Positions 1 through 11,987 of a stretch of 64,000 nucleotides of DNA are shown in pieces (within the stretch, counting starts at the first letter, position 1; every line of letters begins with the position of its first letter). A program made the translations under genes and the position numbers. A model generated the notes under the pieces. That model was given only the letters and a program-made list of their open reading frames with translations. It made no database searches and was not told the DNA's origin. Source of the DNA: Tulasnella sp. 424. Lineage: Eukaryota; Basidiomycota; Agaricomycetes; Cantharellales; Tulasnellaceae. Where the stretch lies: the NCBI GenBank assembly GCA_019633425.1, contig WSUB01000010.1:186001-250000 (forward strand). Direction: 5' to 3'.

Positions 1-476
1 GGGTAGTATTGAGAAGAAGAATGGGAAGATTGGGATGCGAGGTCGTTCACTCTTGGAGCACTGGTGTTTGTTAAACCCGGAGCGCCAGAGCCCTCGGCAA
101 CAGGACCATCCTCGCTACCACCTTCCTCTGACCGATGCTCCTGCAGGAAAGCGAGGTTGGAACTGCCTAGCGGATGGGATTTCGGAGACCGGTCGCCCCC
201 GCCAAGGGATGACGAGGACTTTGACGAGACGGATCCTCGACTCCGTCCAACCTTGGCAAAGGCTTTCGAGCACTCTCGTGTTAGGTCTGGTGAGGCGGGG
301 AGGGGTAACGGTAAAAGCGCGACTTTGGAGGAGGGAGGTCGCGACACGAGATTCGGGCGAACTTCCTCCATGTGTTTAAGGAGCTTCCCGCCCAACGAAG
401 GTGGAGGGTTAAACGAGCTTGACCTCCTTTCGTTAATATCCTAACAAGAATCCAAAAATTAGCGAAAAGAGCTCAT
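1..476. other. no gene called at left edge
   Basis: Open frames of 114 and 126 codons exist on the plus strand but they overlap each other in different frames, are rich in Arg, Pro and Gly and resemble no family I know. The minus-strand gene to the right has its stop at 477, so this stretch is probably its 3' flank or the edge of a gene lying outside the window. I see no RNA gene or repeat here. Confidence 0.4.
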
Positions 477-983
477 TCAACGCGGAAACGAATATTTGCC
501 CACCGTGACAGTGGTTTGGCTTTTCCCATCCGTCTCTTGCAATCGGCTAGCCACAGTTCTCCTCCAGCCGGGAAAGTTCTCAGCATCAGGTCGAAGCGCT
601 CCGATTCCCAAGACAGGTACGACCCCTCCTTCTCCATCCGGTCCTGCCATTGTGCGAGCCAGCCATCGTTTCCTCCACCACCATATTAGGGCCCAGCCAA
701 TCAGGCAGGTCAAAGCAAAGCCGCCCAGAGCCCCTCCTACGGCCAAACCAGCAAATTTCCGGGAACCTGGTGAAGTTGACGAATGGCCACCGCTGCCGGA
801 CGAGGGAGATGCGGACGCGCTTGCCGCAGTGTAATAAGAAGTGATGGTGACGGTGGTTCTTGGAACGTCATCAGTGAGCGCATTCGAAGTCGGGTTTGCG
901 GAACCGCGGTTAGCGTTGCTGTTGTTGTTGTTGCCGCCGCCTCTCGGACTTGGAGTTGGTAAGAGTACATATGTCGTTGACAT
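477..983 (-). CDS. single-pass membrane protein, Ser/Thr-rich ectodomain
   Basis: A 168-codon uninterrupted frame. Residues 1-75 are rich in Asn, Ser, Thr and Pro. One strong hydrophobic segment follows at about residues 75-102 (it reads FAGLAVGGALGG and onward), ending in the basic stop-transfer run WWWRKRW. The cytoplasmic tail of about 60 residues is not recognisable. This is the layout of Mid2/Wsc-like or other short basidiomycete surface proteins, but no sensor domain is visible. There is no signal peptide at the chosen Met, so an upstream exon may be missing, or the protein may insert by its membrane segment alone. It is divergent from the HYPK-like gene across about 430 bp. The call rests on composition and the membrane segment only. 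Confidence 0.5.
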   Translation of the reverse strand: MSTTYVLLPTPSPRGGGNNNNSNANRGSANPTSNALTDDVPRTTVTITSYYTAASASASPSSGSGGHSSTSPGSRKFAGLAVGGALGGFALTCLIGWALIWWWRKRWLARTMAGPDGEGGVVPVLGIGALRPDAENFPGWRRTVASRLQETDGKSQTTVTVGKYSFPR

Positions 984-1415
984 TGAGAGGGAGAAAAAAA
1001 GGACGAGCGCGAACCGCGGCCGTGCGCGCCTTAGTTTTGAGCGAGGCCTCTTAGTCTAGGAACAAGGGGCACGAGAGTTGAGGGACGAAGTGAGCGAGTT
1101 CCAGATTGTCGTCTCCGCGTGTGTGCCTTTTTTATGAACGCGCTCGGACCTGAATGCAACGCATCTAAAGGGGGACAGAACGGGAGAGAGAGAGGAGAGA
1201 GAGGCAGCGGAAGGGGGAGGGGGAGGGGGGGAAGAGCTTCAAAGTGTGAGAGGCGGCTTCTCTCGTTTTTGAAGGAACCGAAAGAGTGCGCGCCGATCCC
1301 CAAACAACATTCGATGCAGATCTGGCGTCGTCCCTTCCCGTAAACCCCTCCCGCTCTTTCTCCCAGACACAGCCCAAGCCTCCACCATCACCCCTCCCCC
1401 CCCCCTTCGCAAGCC
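984..1415. promoter_or_regulatory. divergent intergenic region with purine-rich tract
   Basis: This lies between the starts of the membrane-protein gene (-) and the HYPK-like gene (+), so it should hold both promoters. It contains a GGAGAGAG/GGGGGAGG purine-rich low-complexity stretch at about 1180-1235 and a poly-C run at 1395-1406 just before the HYPK-like start. No TATA box stands out. Confidence 0.4.
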
Positions 1416-2013
1416 ATGGCGGGACGCGCAAACGGACGACCAGAGCCAGAAGTTATTGCCCAAGTCAGTCAGTTCACAATGTCTCTGCTTTACCTCACAA
1501 AGGGGTTCGGATTATCTCTCTTGCGTCTGACGGGACTTTCCGGCTATTTTCCTTGATCCTCGCAATGGATTCTGTTCGGACCTCGCACACAAAAAAACCT
1601 ACCCACGCACCCGCGCACCCGGAACGGCTCATGCACATCCGCCGGACGACAGTTTCAAGATGGGTTGAGCTACAGCAAAGGAAAACTTGAACAAGCGTTG
1701 ACAGCTGTCCTCGCCAACAAGCCACAGCCCACAAAGGACGTCGTCAAATCCAAGAAAGAGGACGTAGACATAATCGTAAGCTCAAGCACTGCTTTCAACG
1801 TACTCTCTCCTCCGCTTAACAACCTCATTTTACCTCTTTTTACTACATACACTTCGCTTACGCCTCCGACGCCGCCGTCGCCCCAACGTTACGCCATTGA
1901 CGCCACAGGTTGACGAGTTTGAAATCCCCCGCGCCAGAGCGGAGAAAATCCTCGCCGCACATGACGGAAATCTCGAAGCCGCATTGTTCGCCCTTGTTGA
2001 GCGAACAGCGTAA
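1416..2013 (+). CDS. HYPK: HYPK-like protein with C-terminal UBA-like (NAC-alpha type) domain
   Basis: Three exons: 1416-1463, 1653-1775 and 1909-2013, giving 91 residues. Introns run GTCAGT..ACAG and GTAAGC..ACAG and keep frame exactly. The C-terminal half (KKEDVDIIVDEF, EIPRARAEKIL, NLEAALFALVERTA) matches the HYPK family, whose KKEDLELI..EMEISRAAAERSLREH..NVVEALIAL core forms a three-helix UBA-like bundle. HYPK binds the ribosome-associated N-terminal acetyltransferase NatA (Naa10/Naa15) and restrains its activity near the nascent-chain exit tunnel. The N-terminal part is short and polar, with no leucine-rich or acidic chaperone extension, so this is a compact fungal form. ATG 1416 is the only start that leaves a short in-frame first exon. 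The family call is strong; NatA binding is taken from the family. Confidence 0.82.
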
Positions 2014-3199
2014 TCAACTCCAAACGTTTCAGTAGTTTTTGAAAGTCGGGAAAAAGGTCGCTGACTCGCGTCATCGACACGTGTGGTTGTCCGTTGTTCA
2101 ATATACGATTTTACTCCTTCTGCGCTAGCGTTGCTTCCAAGAGCGAAAGTCTTGGTTAACTTGCCACAGCTTGATATGCCGCTTTTCGGCTTTCTCGGTG
2201 GCTATTCGAGCTCACTGCCAATGAGGACCTGCTCAGAGATAACGTTAGATGAACCACTATCCCACCTTATCCTCGACTGCTATTGGCTCTTGAGCAGAGC
2301 ATACACGAAGCTAGATAGACAGCCATCGACCTTTCGACCAGATGCCGGCCAAAAAAAGAAAAGCTCCCACCAGAAGCGTTCCAAATTGCCGCCTCATATC
2401 AAGCGCCTTTATAGTAGGCGGTCAAAGCAAGCCCTTTATGCTTTGACCCCCTGACCGTTTTCCAGAGAGGCACGCCCCAACCCTGACTTGCTGCCCCTGC
2501 ATCGTGGCGTTCAGCACAGCACAAGGGTCTTTTCATGCAAATCCTCCAAGGTACAGCACGCACTAATATGTACCTGTGTCAGCTAACTAAATCGAGACAT
2601 AACATAACAGAAAGCCACAAATGGCTCGGCACGCTAAGCTCCATGTTGTCATGCGCACACTTGAATTGCAACGTGGGTTGAACTACGAAACTTTCAGTGT
2701 GTATCCACGAACTTTGTCCATTTGAGGCGACCAAGCGAGAGGAAAGTTGCATAATAACGTACGATACGTTGAAGGGAGAAGCTGACAACGCTTTTCGTGG
2801 CTTGTGATATTAACGAGAGAAACCTAGGGAGATGGTGATCCATTTCCGAGCTGCTGCGCGAGGGCCCTGGTCAGAGCACCTCTACCCGAGGCCACACTGC
2901 CCGTAAAGTATGTTGTTACGGGTCGACCCCCAAAGTTACATGCACCCTCCAGTCGGAAAAGGAGGGTCGCTCGGGAACTTCCTTTGCAAAAGCATACGTA
3001 CCTTCGGAATGGCACTTAATAGGTAAAGGGGCAGGATACAGAAAAATCAGCTGACAGTGCAATATATCTGGCTATTTATCGACCACGCTGCATTGAGCTC
3101 TTTGGGAAAGCACTTATGATGTAGGGGTATCGTCTACTATGGGTAATCTATCATGATCAAAGCCGGTCCCTCGGAGGACGGATGTGGGCCTCGAGGGCT
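2014..3199. other. 1.2-kb convergent intergenic region, nothing recognised
   Basis: The 3' ends of the HYPK-like gene (+) and the HFM1 gene (-) face each other here. Short open frames (up to 123 codons) have no family resemblance and no plausible splice partners. No inverted repeat, tRNA or transposon terminus was noticed. Confidence 0.5.
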
Positions 3200-6100
3200 T
3201 CAATCTACTATTTCCACCTCCCCAGAATTATACATCCAGTCCAAGAAGTCGTCCATCGCATCGCATCCAGTTCGTTCCACCCCCGGAGCAATCTCCTTTC
3301 CCTCGGCTGCTGCACCATCCTCTAGCCGAGCCGCAACAGAGTCTGCTTTTGCGATTCCCGGTGCTTTGTCGATACCTCGCGTTGATACGGTGGACGTAAT
3401 TGCCTTCGGGTGCACCTGTTCCTCGCATTGTAACGCGTTGATACTCGAGTTCGCTTTCGTTGCCTCGGTCCTGTACGAGAACGAACCGGTTCGACCAGGT
3501 TCTGGACCCCACCTGCCCAGAGAGGTGAAACCTGGTTCCTGGGTAGGAGGACGAGCGATAGAAGGTGCAGAAGCACCTAGATGAGGTCCACAGAAGGCTC
3601 CGGGGGTGTTCGCGTCCGTATTGCTTCCGCCTTTCGAGCTTCTGGAACCATCTTCGACTATATCATCAATTTCACCCGCAAGAGGATCATCTTCCATCTC
3701 AAAAAGGTCCGCATCAAGCCCAAATTCGTCTAGTCCCCTCGGCACAGCAGAATTTTCTGTATCTTCGTGAAGGAGCGGGTCTGCCATCTCGACATCGTTG
3801 ATCGGCATAAGAGCGGGAGGCCTAGGCTGGGTCGTAGGACTGGATGAAGGTGGATGGAAAAGGGGTCGCCTGTTCTTCACGCTGGGAGTTTGTGACACAG
3901 CCGGAATAGTGCTCATCCGGCTGGTAGTAGATGTTGAAGGCAAAGGAACAGTCCGTCCGTTGCGTTCACTGAAAGCAGTTCGAGACGAAGACGCAGCGGT
4001 AGTACCTTGACTTGTACGCGCTTTCTTGGAAGGCGGGGGTTGTATTTCACTATCGTCCACCAAAACGACGTCGTCTTCCACCCTCGGAGATCTCTTCCTT
4101 TCCTTCCGAGACTTGGTCGTTGTGCGTTCAGGAGGTCGAGACAGACTTTCCAGATCAGCTTTAGCCAGCAGTTCGTTAAAGAGTCCGTCGCTATAGTCGG
4201 TAGACGCAGGTGATGCAGCTATCTCCTTTCGTTTGACCACTGGGGAGGCCGTCTCAGATATATCAGGAAGTTCATTGTCATCCTCGTCGCCCATCCGTTT
4301 GGGGGACTCCAGGGCTGCATATTTCGGAGAGAATCCAGCTCTGCTGATCCAAGGCGGCTGAGTTACACTCCCTTTCTTCTCGTTCGAGCGGTTGCTTAGA
4401 GAAATTCGTCCACCTTCGGGCATCTTCAAGCCAACGTTCGAAGAGCCTTGGAGTTTGTCTAGATTCTTCATAGTTTTGTCAACGATGTCAGCCCGAGCTT
4501 TGGGTTTCTTGGAAGGAGTTGGGGCAACGCTTGTCTTCCTGGTGAATGACGAGGCCGTTGCTTGCTGCTGGGGTTCGTTGGTCGATTTGGGCAGTGTTGT
4601 GGATTTGGAGCTTTTCGGCGGTTTGACGAGTCCTTCTCGACAACTAGAAAGGTGCAGACGTACAGCTCGGAGTTACTCTTAGTCTAGTAATGCGAGACCC
4701 ACCAGAGATGCCTGCAGTTTTGCTTGTCTTTGCAGGTATGGCTACACCTACAAATGGCGCGGTCAGCGACGAGCGAAGGGAGTCGTGATAAGCTTCGATG
4801 AGAGCGCATACGCGAAGCGACCATTAGGGAGCTGTGTAACTTCAACAACACTGCTCTGCGTAGGAACGGACGGTGCGACGTCTTCTTGTGTACCTGTACG
4901 CACGTTGAAGTAAAGTGATTCCATTACTTCCCCGTGTTGCTCACCAGCGGTCAAGTCCATCATCTCCTCATCGGTAACCGTCCAGACGGATGGATCGATG
5001 TCCCGAAGACCCTCCAGCTCCGCCTCCTATTAAAGAAGATGAAATCCCTAACCTGTTATGGGGCATTCATGTTCACGCTTACCAACTCGGTCTTGGGGCG
5101 GGTCTTCATCGTTGGATAGTTCCTCGGAGAGACGACGGGTTTGTATTGTTGCGTGACTGTGAGCCCCGCGTTTTGTTCCTACCGTCTTGTTAGATCTGGT
5201 TTCTGGGACACCTGACGCTGGGCACCCAGTACTCACTGAGCCGACAATGACATCTATGGCTTGACTTGGTTTGTCGAGCCGAGCTACAACCGTAAACGAC
5301 CTCGGCTGTTCGAGAGCTCTGACACTGCAACAGAAGACCGGGGTGAAGTAACATTCAGCAGGGATAAACGGAACGATTGCTTACGAAACTCGTCTAAAGT
5401 CGATGAACTCCATATCCGACGTAACGGTGAGTATGCACGCAAATCCCGCGTTTAGGACCTTCTTCCCTTTGGGGATGGTTAAAGGAGCGTCGAGTCCAAC
5501 TTCGATGGCCAATGAGGCTACCACAGACTCCGCCCCACCAGAGTGCGTCAAGGATTCTTCCGTTATTTTGAGTCGGTATTTCGGTAGGGCCGAAACTTCT
5601 TCCAATATGTCGCGACCAAAAGGAGGTTTGCGGTTCAATAGCTTTACGATTCCAGTTAAGCATGTTCTGGACTTGGCAAAGCGTCACTCCGCTCACCAGC
5701 TCCAAGCGGTGGGGATCCTGAACGCGAAGTGCCGCGATGGTTCCTATCCCCGCGGAAGCAAGCACCTAACAAACAGAGGCATGAAGAAAGCTGGATGGTC
5801 GAGGCCACAGCAATCACACCTTTATCCTACGGCGACGCGGGGGGCATTAGGGTAGAAAGGAGGAGCAGTCACCGAACAAACTTACGACTTCTCGCCAATC
5901 TGAGGGATCTGCCGTAGCACTATGGGACGGTCGTCCCAAGCCTTCGCTGAGAGACTCCGGACGCTACGACGATCAGATGGTTAGCCTCACACCCATTAGG
6001 ACAGCAATTCCTGTTCTCACAGTTCCAAGCCAAACTTAACATGAGAAGCGTTGCGTTTTGCTATAGCCGTGTCGACCATAGCTGTGCGAGAGTCTCAGTC

Positions 6101-9100
6101 GAAGACCAGCGGAGCACGAAAGGGTCCTCCCAGCACTTGCCTCGTGCGATTCGGACAGCGTGCTTCAACACACCCATTGCTTCCAATACGGGCTGTGATT
6201 CGGTAGTCTTGTACTCTTTCGAATTAAGCGAGATGCCTCCCAGTACGGCCTATGGACACGTTATTAGAAACAGCTCAGGTCGTGTCGCGGAAGGTCTCAC
6301 TTGGATGAGTACCATAATCTTGTCGCCTGGCTTCTCAATCTTCTTTACAGTCATTCGGATATCGTTGTGGTCTTTCAGCGCGTTGTACACCTAACAAACC
6401 TGGATTTAGAATGTGGTTGTAGGGGACCCTTGGGGACTTGCTTGTTTGTCACTCCCGCGAAGCCGAATGTCGCTGAATCTGCTCATACAAATGTTAGTAC
6501 CGAAGAAACAACACTAAGAAGTGATGCTTACTCGTCCGCCTGAGTGATGGTCTCAAGCTTGTGCACGCGAAAGCGTCAGAAACGGAAACCTATCATTCTT
6601 CATAGCTCACCATGTCGCGCATCGTGACCTTTTCAGGAAGCTGAAGGATCAGCCGCATCTAAACCAGAATATTCAGACACAGGTCACGCATTGAGCGAAC
6701 GAGTCCAGACCGTTGAGTACCGGATATAATACTGTGCATTCTAGTCGTTAATCTTATCGTTCCCTCAAGCGGGCAACGAAGGCTTACCCGGCTCATAATC
6801 TCACCAAACTCCGTCGCTGCCAGAGCACTTATTTGCCCCATACCGTCTTGAGTGGTGGTCACAAGATCTGCGTCGCGTAAACTGTTGATTGACTCAGCCA
6901 CAAGATCGTCAAGCCTTTGTTCCCATGTTTGGTTTTGGTCTTTCCCCAGTGCGTAGTGAGAAGGATTTCGTCTGAGGCGTTGGAACAGAAACGAGTTATG
7001 CAACCATGACTTGGCCGTTTCGAGGCTGGTGATGGTGCCGAGGCCGACTTCAGAGTTCAGGTGTTCCGTGAGGTTGCGGTGGAGACAGCTTTCGATGGTC
7101 GTCGTCCCTGATGTGAGGGCCCGGTAATGTTGGTCTTTGTCTGACGAGCACATGATAATTGCCAGCCCTTCTTTGTCTAGAAGGAAGACGGACATTAACT
7201 CTCGGACCTCGAGCAGGGTTGGCTCAGCGGCCTACCGAACTGAGGTCGACCCTAGTTAAAGTTGTCGGTCCAGTGAGTTAGGTCTAGGGAGCCGCAATCC
7301 GAATGACACACCGCTCGGCCTAGCATCTGCATGACATCCAGATCGCAGTACTCTGTCCAAGCGGTCCCTGCCCACATCTGGGTCCCTTTGATGACAACAG
7401 TATGTGCAGCTAGGTAACTGCCATCAGCGCTTCCGCAGCTCCTGCATCCTTCATTGAAAGGCATGTCTTACGCAGATTGACCCCGACAGCCAGAGTCTAA
7501 TTGATACCCGCCTCAGCGTACGCCCAACAATCAGGAGATCCAGCCCAAAGAGTGCTCACCGACGTTGCTACTAAGGTACGTATCTGTCCAGTCAAGTAAA
7601 GCTCTTCAGCCAGCTTTCTGTCCTCTATGCTTAGCCCTGCATGGTGAACACCTATGCCCGAAGCCAGGAGAGCTAAAAAAAACTAATGTGAGCAAGAGGT
7701 CTAGACGACATAGTTCATCGTATCGCACTGTTTAGCTGGGAATCGTGAAAACGACCATTCACTCTTCAGAGAATGATTAGCGTTGGGTCGTTTTCCATAT
7801 TGACCATCACAGCCATTTAAGTTCTCACCTTCCGGGATGCGCCCACGGGAGCTTTCGCTTCTCTTCCACGCACTTCTTGAACTCTTTGGCAAGTTGTTCG
7901 GCTGTCGCCGAAACACCTGGGAATCGGAAGGATAATGGGTTTCATCTGGATAGGACCTCAATCCAAGAGTGTATCCTGCTAACCTTTCCGTGTTGGACAG
8001 AAAATCAAGACTGGCTTCCCGCAAGCATGCCGTTGAAGGAGATCGAACAGCCTAAAATCTAGCATCTTGGAGAACTGGAAAGCGTTCTGATTCTTTGGAG
8101 CGTATGAATAGACGTGACGCGCAATCTTGCATGGACGATACTCCTCCCCGAACTAGAAGCACGGAAGCAACCGCTGTTGAGCGAGAGATGCGAGGCTGAG
8201 CTAGGCATTCACAAACCTTGAATACCATGGCTGATCGACTCTGAGATCGATCACTAGATGCGTCAGAGTGTGATCCAACCCAAGAAGCGATGTCCTCGAT
8301 ATTCGGTGCCGTGGCGGAGAGCAGAATGAACCGAACAGCAGTTCCTCGGGTCTTCATACGCGAAATGCAAACTTCCAGAGTGCTTCCACGTGTTTCATTC
8401 AGGATGTGGACCTGATAAATACAGAGGCGTGTTATTAAAGAGATGAGTGTTCCGGTCACGTCTGCGAATTCTGTAACGAACCTCGTCCACGAGGAACAGT
8501 TGCATCGTCGCAAGGATATCCTGGTGATCCCGCCAGTTTCGAGTGAGGGAATCCCATTTCTCCGGCTATTTGCGATTTTCCGTTTCTGAATAACGCAGAA
8601 AAGGAAAAGAGAAGCGCGATCATACCGTCGTAACACTAGAAAGGGAAACGAGCTTAGCTCCGACCTAACTTGGAGGACCAACATTCGCCCAGGCCCACAT
8701 GATAGTTGCATCTTTGGCTTCTTTCCATGCCTTTCGTGAAGTATCAACCGTGTCACCAGTGAGTTCGCAGCCTTTAGTGCAAGAATCAGCCAGCGTAGCC
8801 GACGAGAAGGACCGGAGGGACGAACATTTGATACCCAAAGGTTGAAACTTGTTGGTCCAATCGTTAAAACGCTCGGAGCATAAAGCCTTCAACGGAGCAT
8901 CAGTTCTCGCCGTGGAACATGGGTACTAGTGTCCCAAGACCCACTCACTTTCGTAGGCGCCATGTAGACACACTTGGCGTGATTCGTTTCGTTGAGAAGC
9001 GTACGAATGATTGCGAGCTCGAAAATGACCGTCTTGCCACTCCCAGTAGGTGCTGTATCGCTCCATTAGCATCATAGAAACAAAATCAACTGTTCTCAAC

Positions 9101-9926
9101 GGTGCTAACCACTTATAACCTGAAGGAGGAAGTGTTAGGAGCCCCCAAACACAAGACATAGGACCGTCAAATCATTCACCATGTTCTGACTCGTGTTCAT
9201 GACCTGATTAGAAGAAAATCCATTCGTTGTAGCTCTCAGTGATGATGAATGTCATACTTACCGTATCGAAGCATTGGCTTTGAACGGCGTTGAAAAGCCC
9301 GAACTTGAACACCGAACGATACATATCGGCTGTTGAGACAAACTGCAATAAGAGACTTGGGTTTGAAAGGTTCGGGACAGACATACGGAGCGTAGAGACT
9401 GGCACTAGTCGAATGCCTCCTGCCTTCTTCAAGGGGTGGGGGTTCTGCGGCCGACTCGAACTGGACGGGCGAAGAGCAATCTGCGGATCTGCGCGTTGTA
9501 TAGCTCCACCAGTTTGATATCGAGTGTCTACGACCGGTGCATAAGTCATACACCGGATGTCACAATACCGCGCTTACTATGAGACTGGGGCTGCCAGGAA
9601 GACGAAGACGCCAACGAATCATTCACACTTCCGTAGCCTGAGGTCGGTGCGTAATCGAGGCGCCCAGCTGCTGAAGATCCCATTATTGCTGTCCGCCGAG
9701 AGGCTTGGTTGGTGTAATGAGGGGAAGGAGACGAATATCCTGGGTATCGAGTTGATGAGCGTTCTATTGTCAGCCGCGTTTGGCTTGCAAAGATCAAACC
9801 TGGGTGAGCATCTGAGTATGGATCACTCGCAGCGAATCCATCGTATATGATGGCATCGTTGTACGTGTTATTCTGAGCTCCGTGATTGTCCTGGAATACG
9901 TCGACGTCGTCGTTTGGGTAGTACAT
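3200..9926 (-). CDS. HFM1: HFM1/Mer3-type meiotic DExH-box DNA helicase
   Basis: Large gene with many short introns. In order: an N-terminal disordered region from ATG 9926 (MYYPNDDVDVF); helicase motif I (APTGSGKT, 9029-9053); motif Ia (YMAPTKAL, split by an intron near 8930); motif II DEVHILNE, split by an intron between about 8490 and 8395; motif III LLSATAPN (about 8310); motif VI QMLGRA (7313-7335) preceded by VVIKGTQMW; a winged-helix region (6659-7195, with CSSDKDQHYR and HRNLTEHLNSE); and a Sec63/Brr2-type region with NRKPPFG and LPKYRLKITEES near 5560-5640. The DEVH box and this domain order are those of Mer3/HFM1, the 3'-5' helicase of the ZMM group that stabilises recombination intermediates and promotes crossovers in meiosis. 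The last exon (3200-4471) encodes about 420 residues of disordered, acidic, Ser/Pro-rich tail ending DFLDWMYNSGEVEIVD. Exon borders were not all fixed. Confidence 0.85.
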
Positions 9927-10463
9927 GGCTTGGGGGAGGGAGAAGGAAGGAACCTTGAAAACATCTGGACCCCAACTGCACGTGACCCTGGGCGGCAAAT
10001 ACAGCCCAATTCAAATCGGAGGGTTCCATACCTGATCTAATACTGTCTCCCAAGCGGTTCACAAGATCAGATCCATAGCTTTGATGAGCTATGGTGCCAG
10101 AGTTACTTGTGTTCCTCTGGTCCCCAGTCAGTGCGTTTGCTTACGAGCTCTGAGATCGGACTTCACCCTGTAATTGTACCTATAAAATGTTTGTATCTCA
10201 CATTTCTTAGGGGTTCACGGAGTGTCGGGATTTTCTGCAGCACCACACGAGCAGATATCCAATCTCTGCTGCGACTTGCAGGTGCTAACCTGTTGGTCCA
10301 AATGTAGCTCTCTTGGGTAACGGAGAAGCGCGCGGCGGCATGGTAACTCAGGGCAGGACGGAGAAGTTACAAAAGCCCTCGCAGCTTGGACCGACTGTTG
10401 CACCCTGCCACATCTTCGACCCTCTCCTCTCATCCTTCATCACCAGCTAAACCGCCTTCACCA
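9927..10463. promoter_or_regulatory. divergent intergenic region between HFM1 and methyltransferase gene
   Basis: About 540 bp separate the two start codons. An in-frame ATG at about 10386 would extend the methyltransferase N-terminus by 26 residues, so the right end may be 5' leader or coding. No clear TATA box or repeated operator was seen. Confidence 0.35.
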
Positions 10464-11819
10464 ATGCTTCTGCCACTCGTTCAGCGCCATCCAAGATACA
10501 CCATAGCAAGCGGTGTCGGCTTCCTCACTCTATTGCTGCTGCTGGCAAGCAAGCACGAAGCCTTCCCTGGTTCAGGCGGCTTTTTGGGCCCACCCCATCA
10601 TGGCCCCCCGCCTGGTTTTGACGTTGAACCACACGGCTCAGTCGGCGCAAGGATCGCCGATGCAGAACAGGACTATGATATCTTTGTGGGCCGACGGAAC
10701 GCTCTGATACGCGAAATGGGCACGGATCCTACCAAAGTCGATGCGTATGTCACCCCCATCGCTGTTCGCATTAACTCTCGGCGCGTTGAGCTGACGTTCG
10801 CCATGCAGTTGGCCAGCACTTTCAGCGAAATTCCACATGCATACCCTCTGTACGTGGATGTCCCTCATCATCACCAAGCCTCCCATCTAAACGTGGTGCG
10901 CGCATTTCTAGGGGACTTCTTCCTCCCAGCTTTCCGCTGCCCACATAAAGTCGGGCGAGTAGGCACTCTTGGAGACGGAGGCAAGTGGGTATGCGGTCTC
11001 GAAAAAGTCGCCGAACAGCGAAAATGCGTCATCTATTCCGTCGGTACGCGCAATCTTGGCTGGCTTCTCGCTCTCAAACCTGCACCGCTAACCCTGTGCA
11101 ATCACTTGTCCCCTGTTTATCAGGCATCAATGGCGAGTCCTCTTTCGAAGCTGAACTCTTACAATCCACCAAGTGTGAGATTTGGGGATACGACTACTCT
11201 GTCAATGAGGTACGTTGCAAGAAGCCTTCTCGGCTTCCCTCTGCGGCATGCCGCTTTTCGTGTTACCGGGCCACTCACACACACGCTGCATTTCTTTAAA
11301 TATCCAGTTCGGTCCGGAAATTGAGAATTTCCCGGACCTCAAGAGTCGAGCCCACTTTCACCCATACGCACTCGGTGGCAAGGACGATCATGGCCCAGGA
11401 GCAAACCCACCTTTCTATACTCTACCCACTCTCATGGAGATGAATGGCCACCAGTTCATCGACATCCTGAAGATCGACATTGAAGGCTTCGAATTCTCCT
11501 TGCTCACCGATCTTATTAAGGCATACAAGGGAAAGCCTCTACCATTCGGTCAATTGCAACTCGAGGTACACGCATGGGGGAAATCTTTCGTTGAGGTTCT
11601 TGCCTTCTGGCGAGACTTGGAGGAGGCAGGTCTCCGACCATTTTGGACGGAACCGAACCTTGTCTATCTCAACCTTTACCGAGGCCATGCACCCGATCTC
11701 AGCGAAGTAGGTCATCTCCCAGATCAGCTCCCATCCCGATCGCTGACTATCCATTCCCCTTTTGCCCACAGTATTCTTTCATCAACATAAAAGGCGACCA
11801 CGCGATTATCCGTGATTAA
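10464..11819 (+). CDS. membrane-anchored FkbM-like methyltransferase
   Basis: Start at 10464 (MLLPLVQRHPRY) places a single hydrophobic segment (IASGVGFLTLLLLLA) at residues 14-30, a type II signal anchor, so the catalytic part probably faces the secretory lumen. Conserved pieces are VGTLGDGGKWVCGL, VIYSVG joined across an intron to INGESSFEAELL, GYDYSVNE, and FIDILKIDIEGFEFSLL, the K-I-D-I-E-G-x-E signature of FkbM/Methyltransf_21-like SAM enzymes. Clear introns are 11044-11123, 11210-11307 and 11707-11771; the last exon ends HAIIRD and TAA at 11817-11819. A further short in-frame intron beginning GTATGT at 10745 is possible; without it about 24-27 unmatched residues are read through. Acceptor substrate unknown, possibly a glycan or cell-wall precursor. 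The similarly placed ATG at 10386 is an alternative start. Confidence 0.75.
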
Positions 11820-11987
11820 CCAGTTTTGCTACTTTCTACTTTCTACTTCCTGATTCACGTTCATTCGGCTTTCTATGCTATTGATTCCGCTGTTTGGGGA
11901 CTTTTGGGGACACTTTTACTAGTTGTCCATCGGAACACGCACTGTGAACTTTCCGTTTATTGGGATAAGATAATAGATTATGAATGT
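11820..11987. other. short convergent 3' intergenic spacer
   Basis: Only 168 bp lie between the stop codons of the methyltransferase (+) and the Ste23-like peptidase (-), so their 3' untranslated regions must overlap or nearly touch. T-rich on the plus strand with the duplicated TTTCTAC motif at about 11834-11848. No defined terminator. Confidence 0.45.

Noticed and set aside
2824..3015. Possible gene or RNA in the gap between HYPK-like and HFM1 genes
   Set aside because: Short frames without family features, no tRNA box B and no stable fold noticed.
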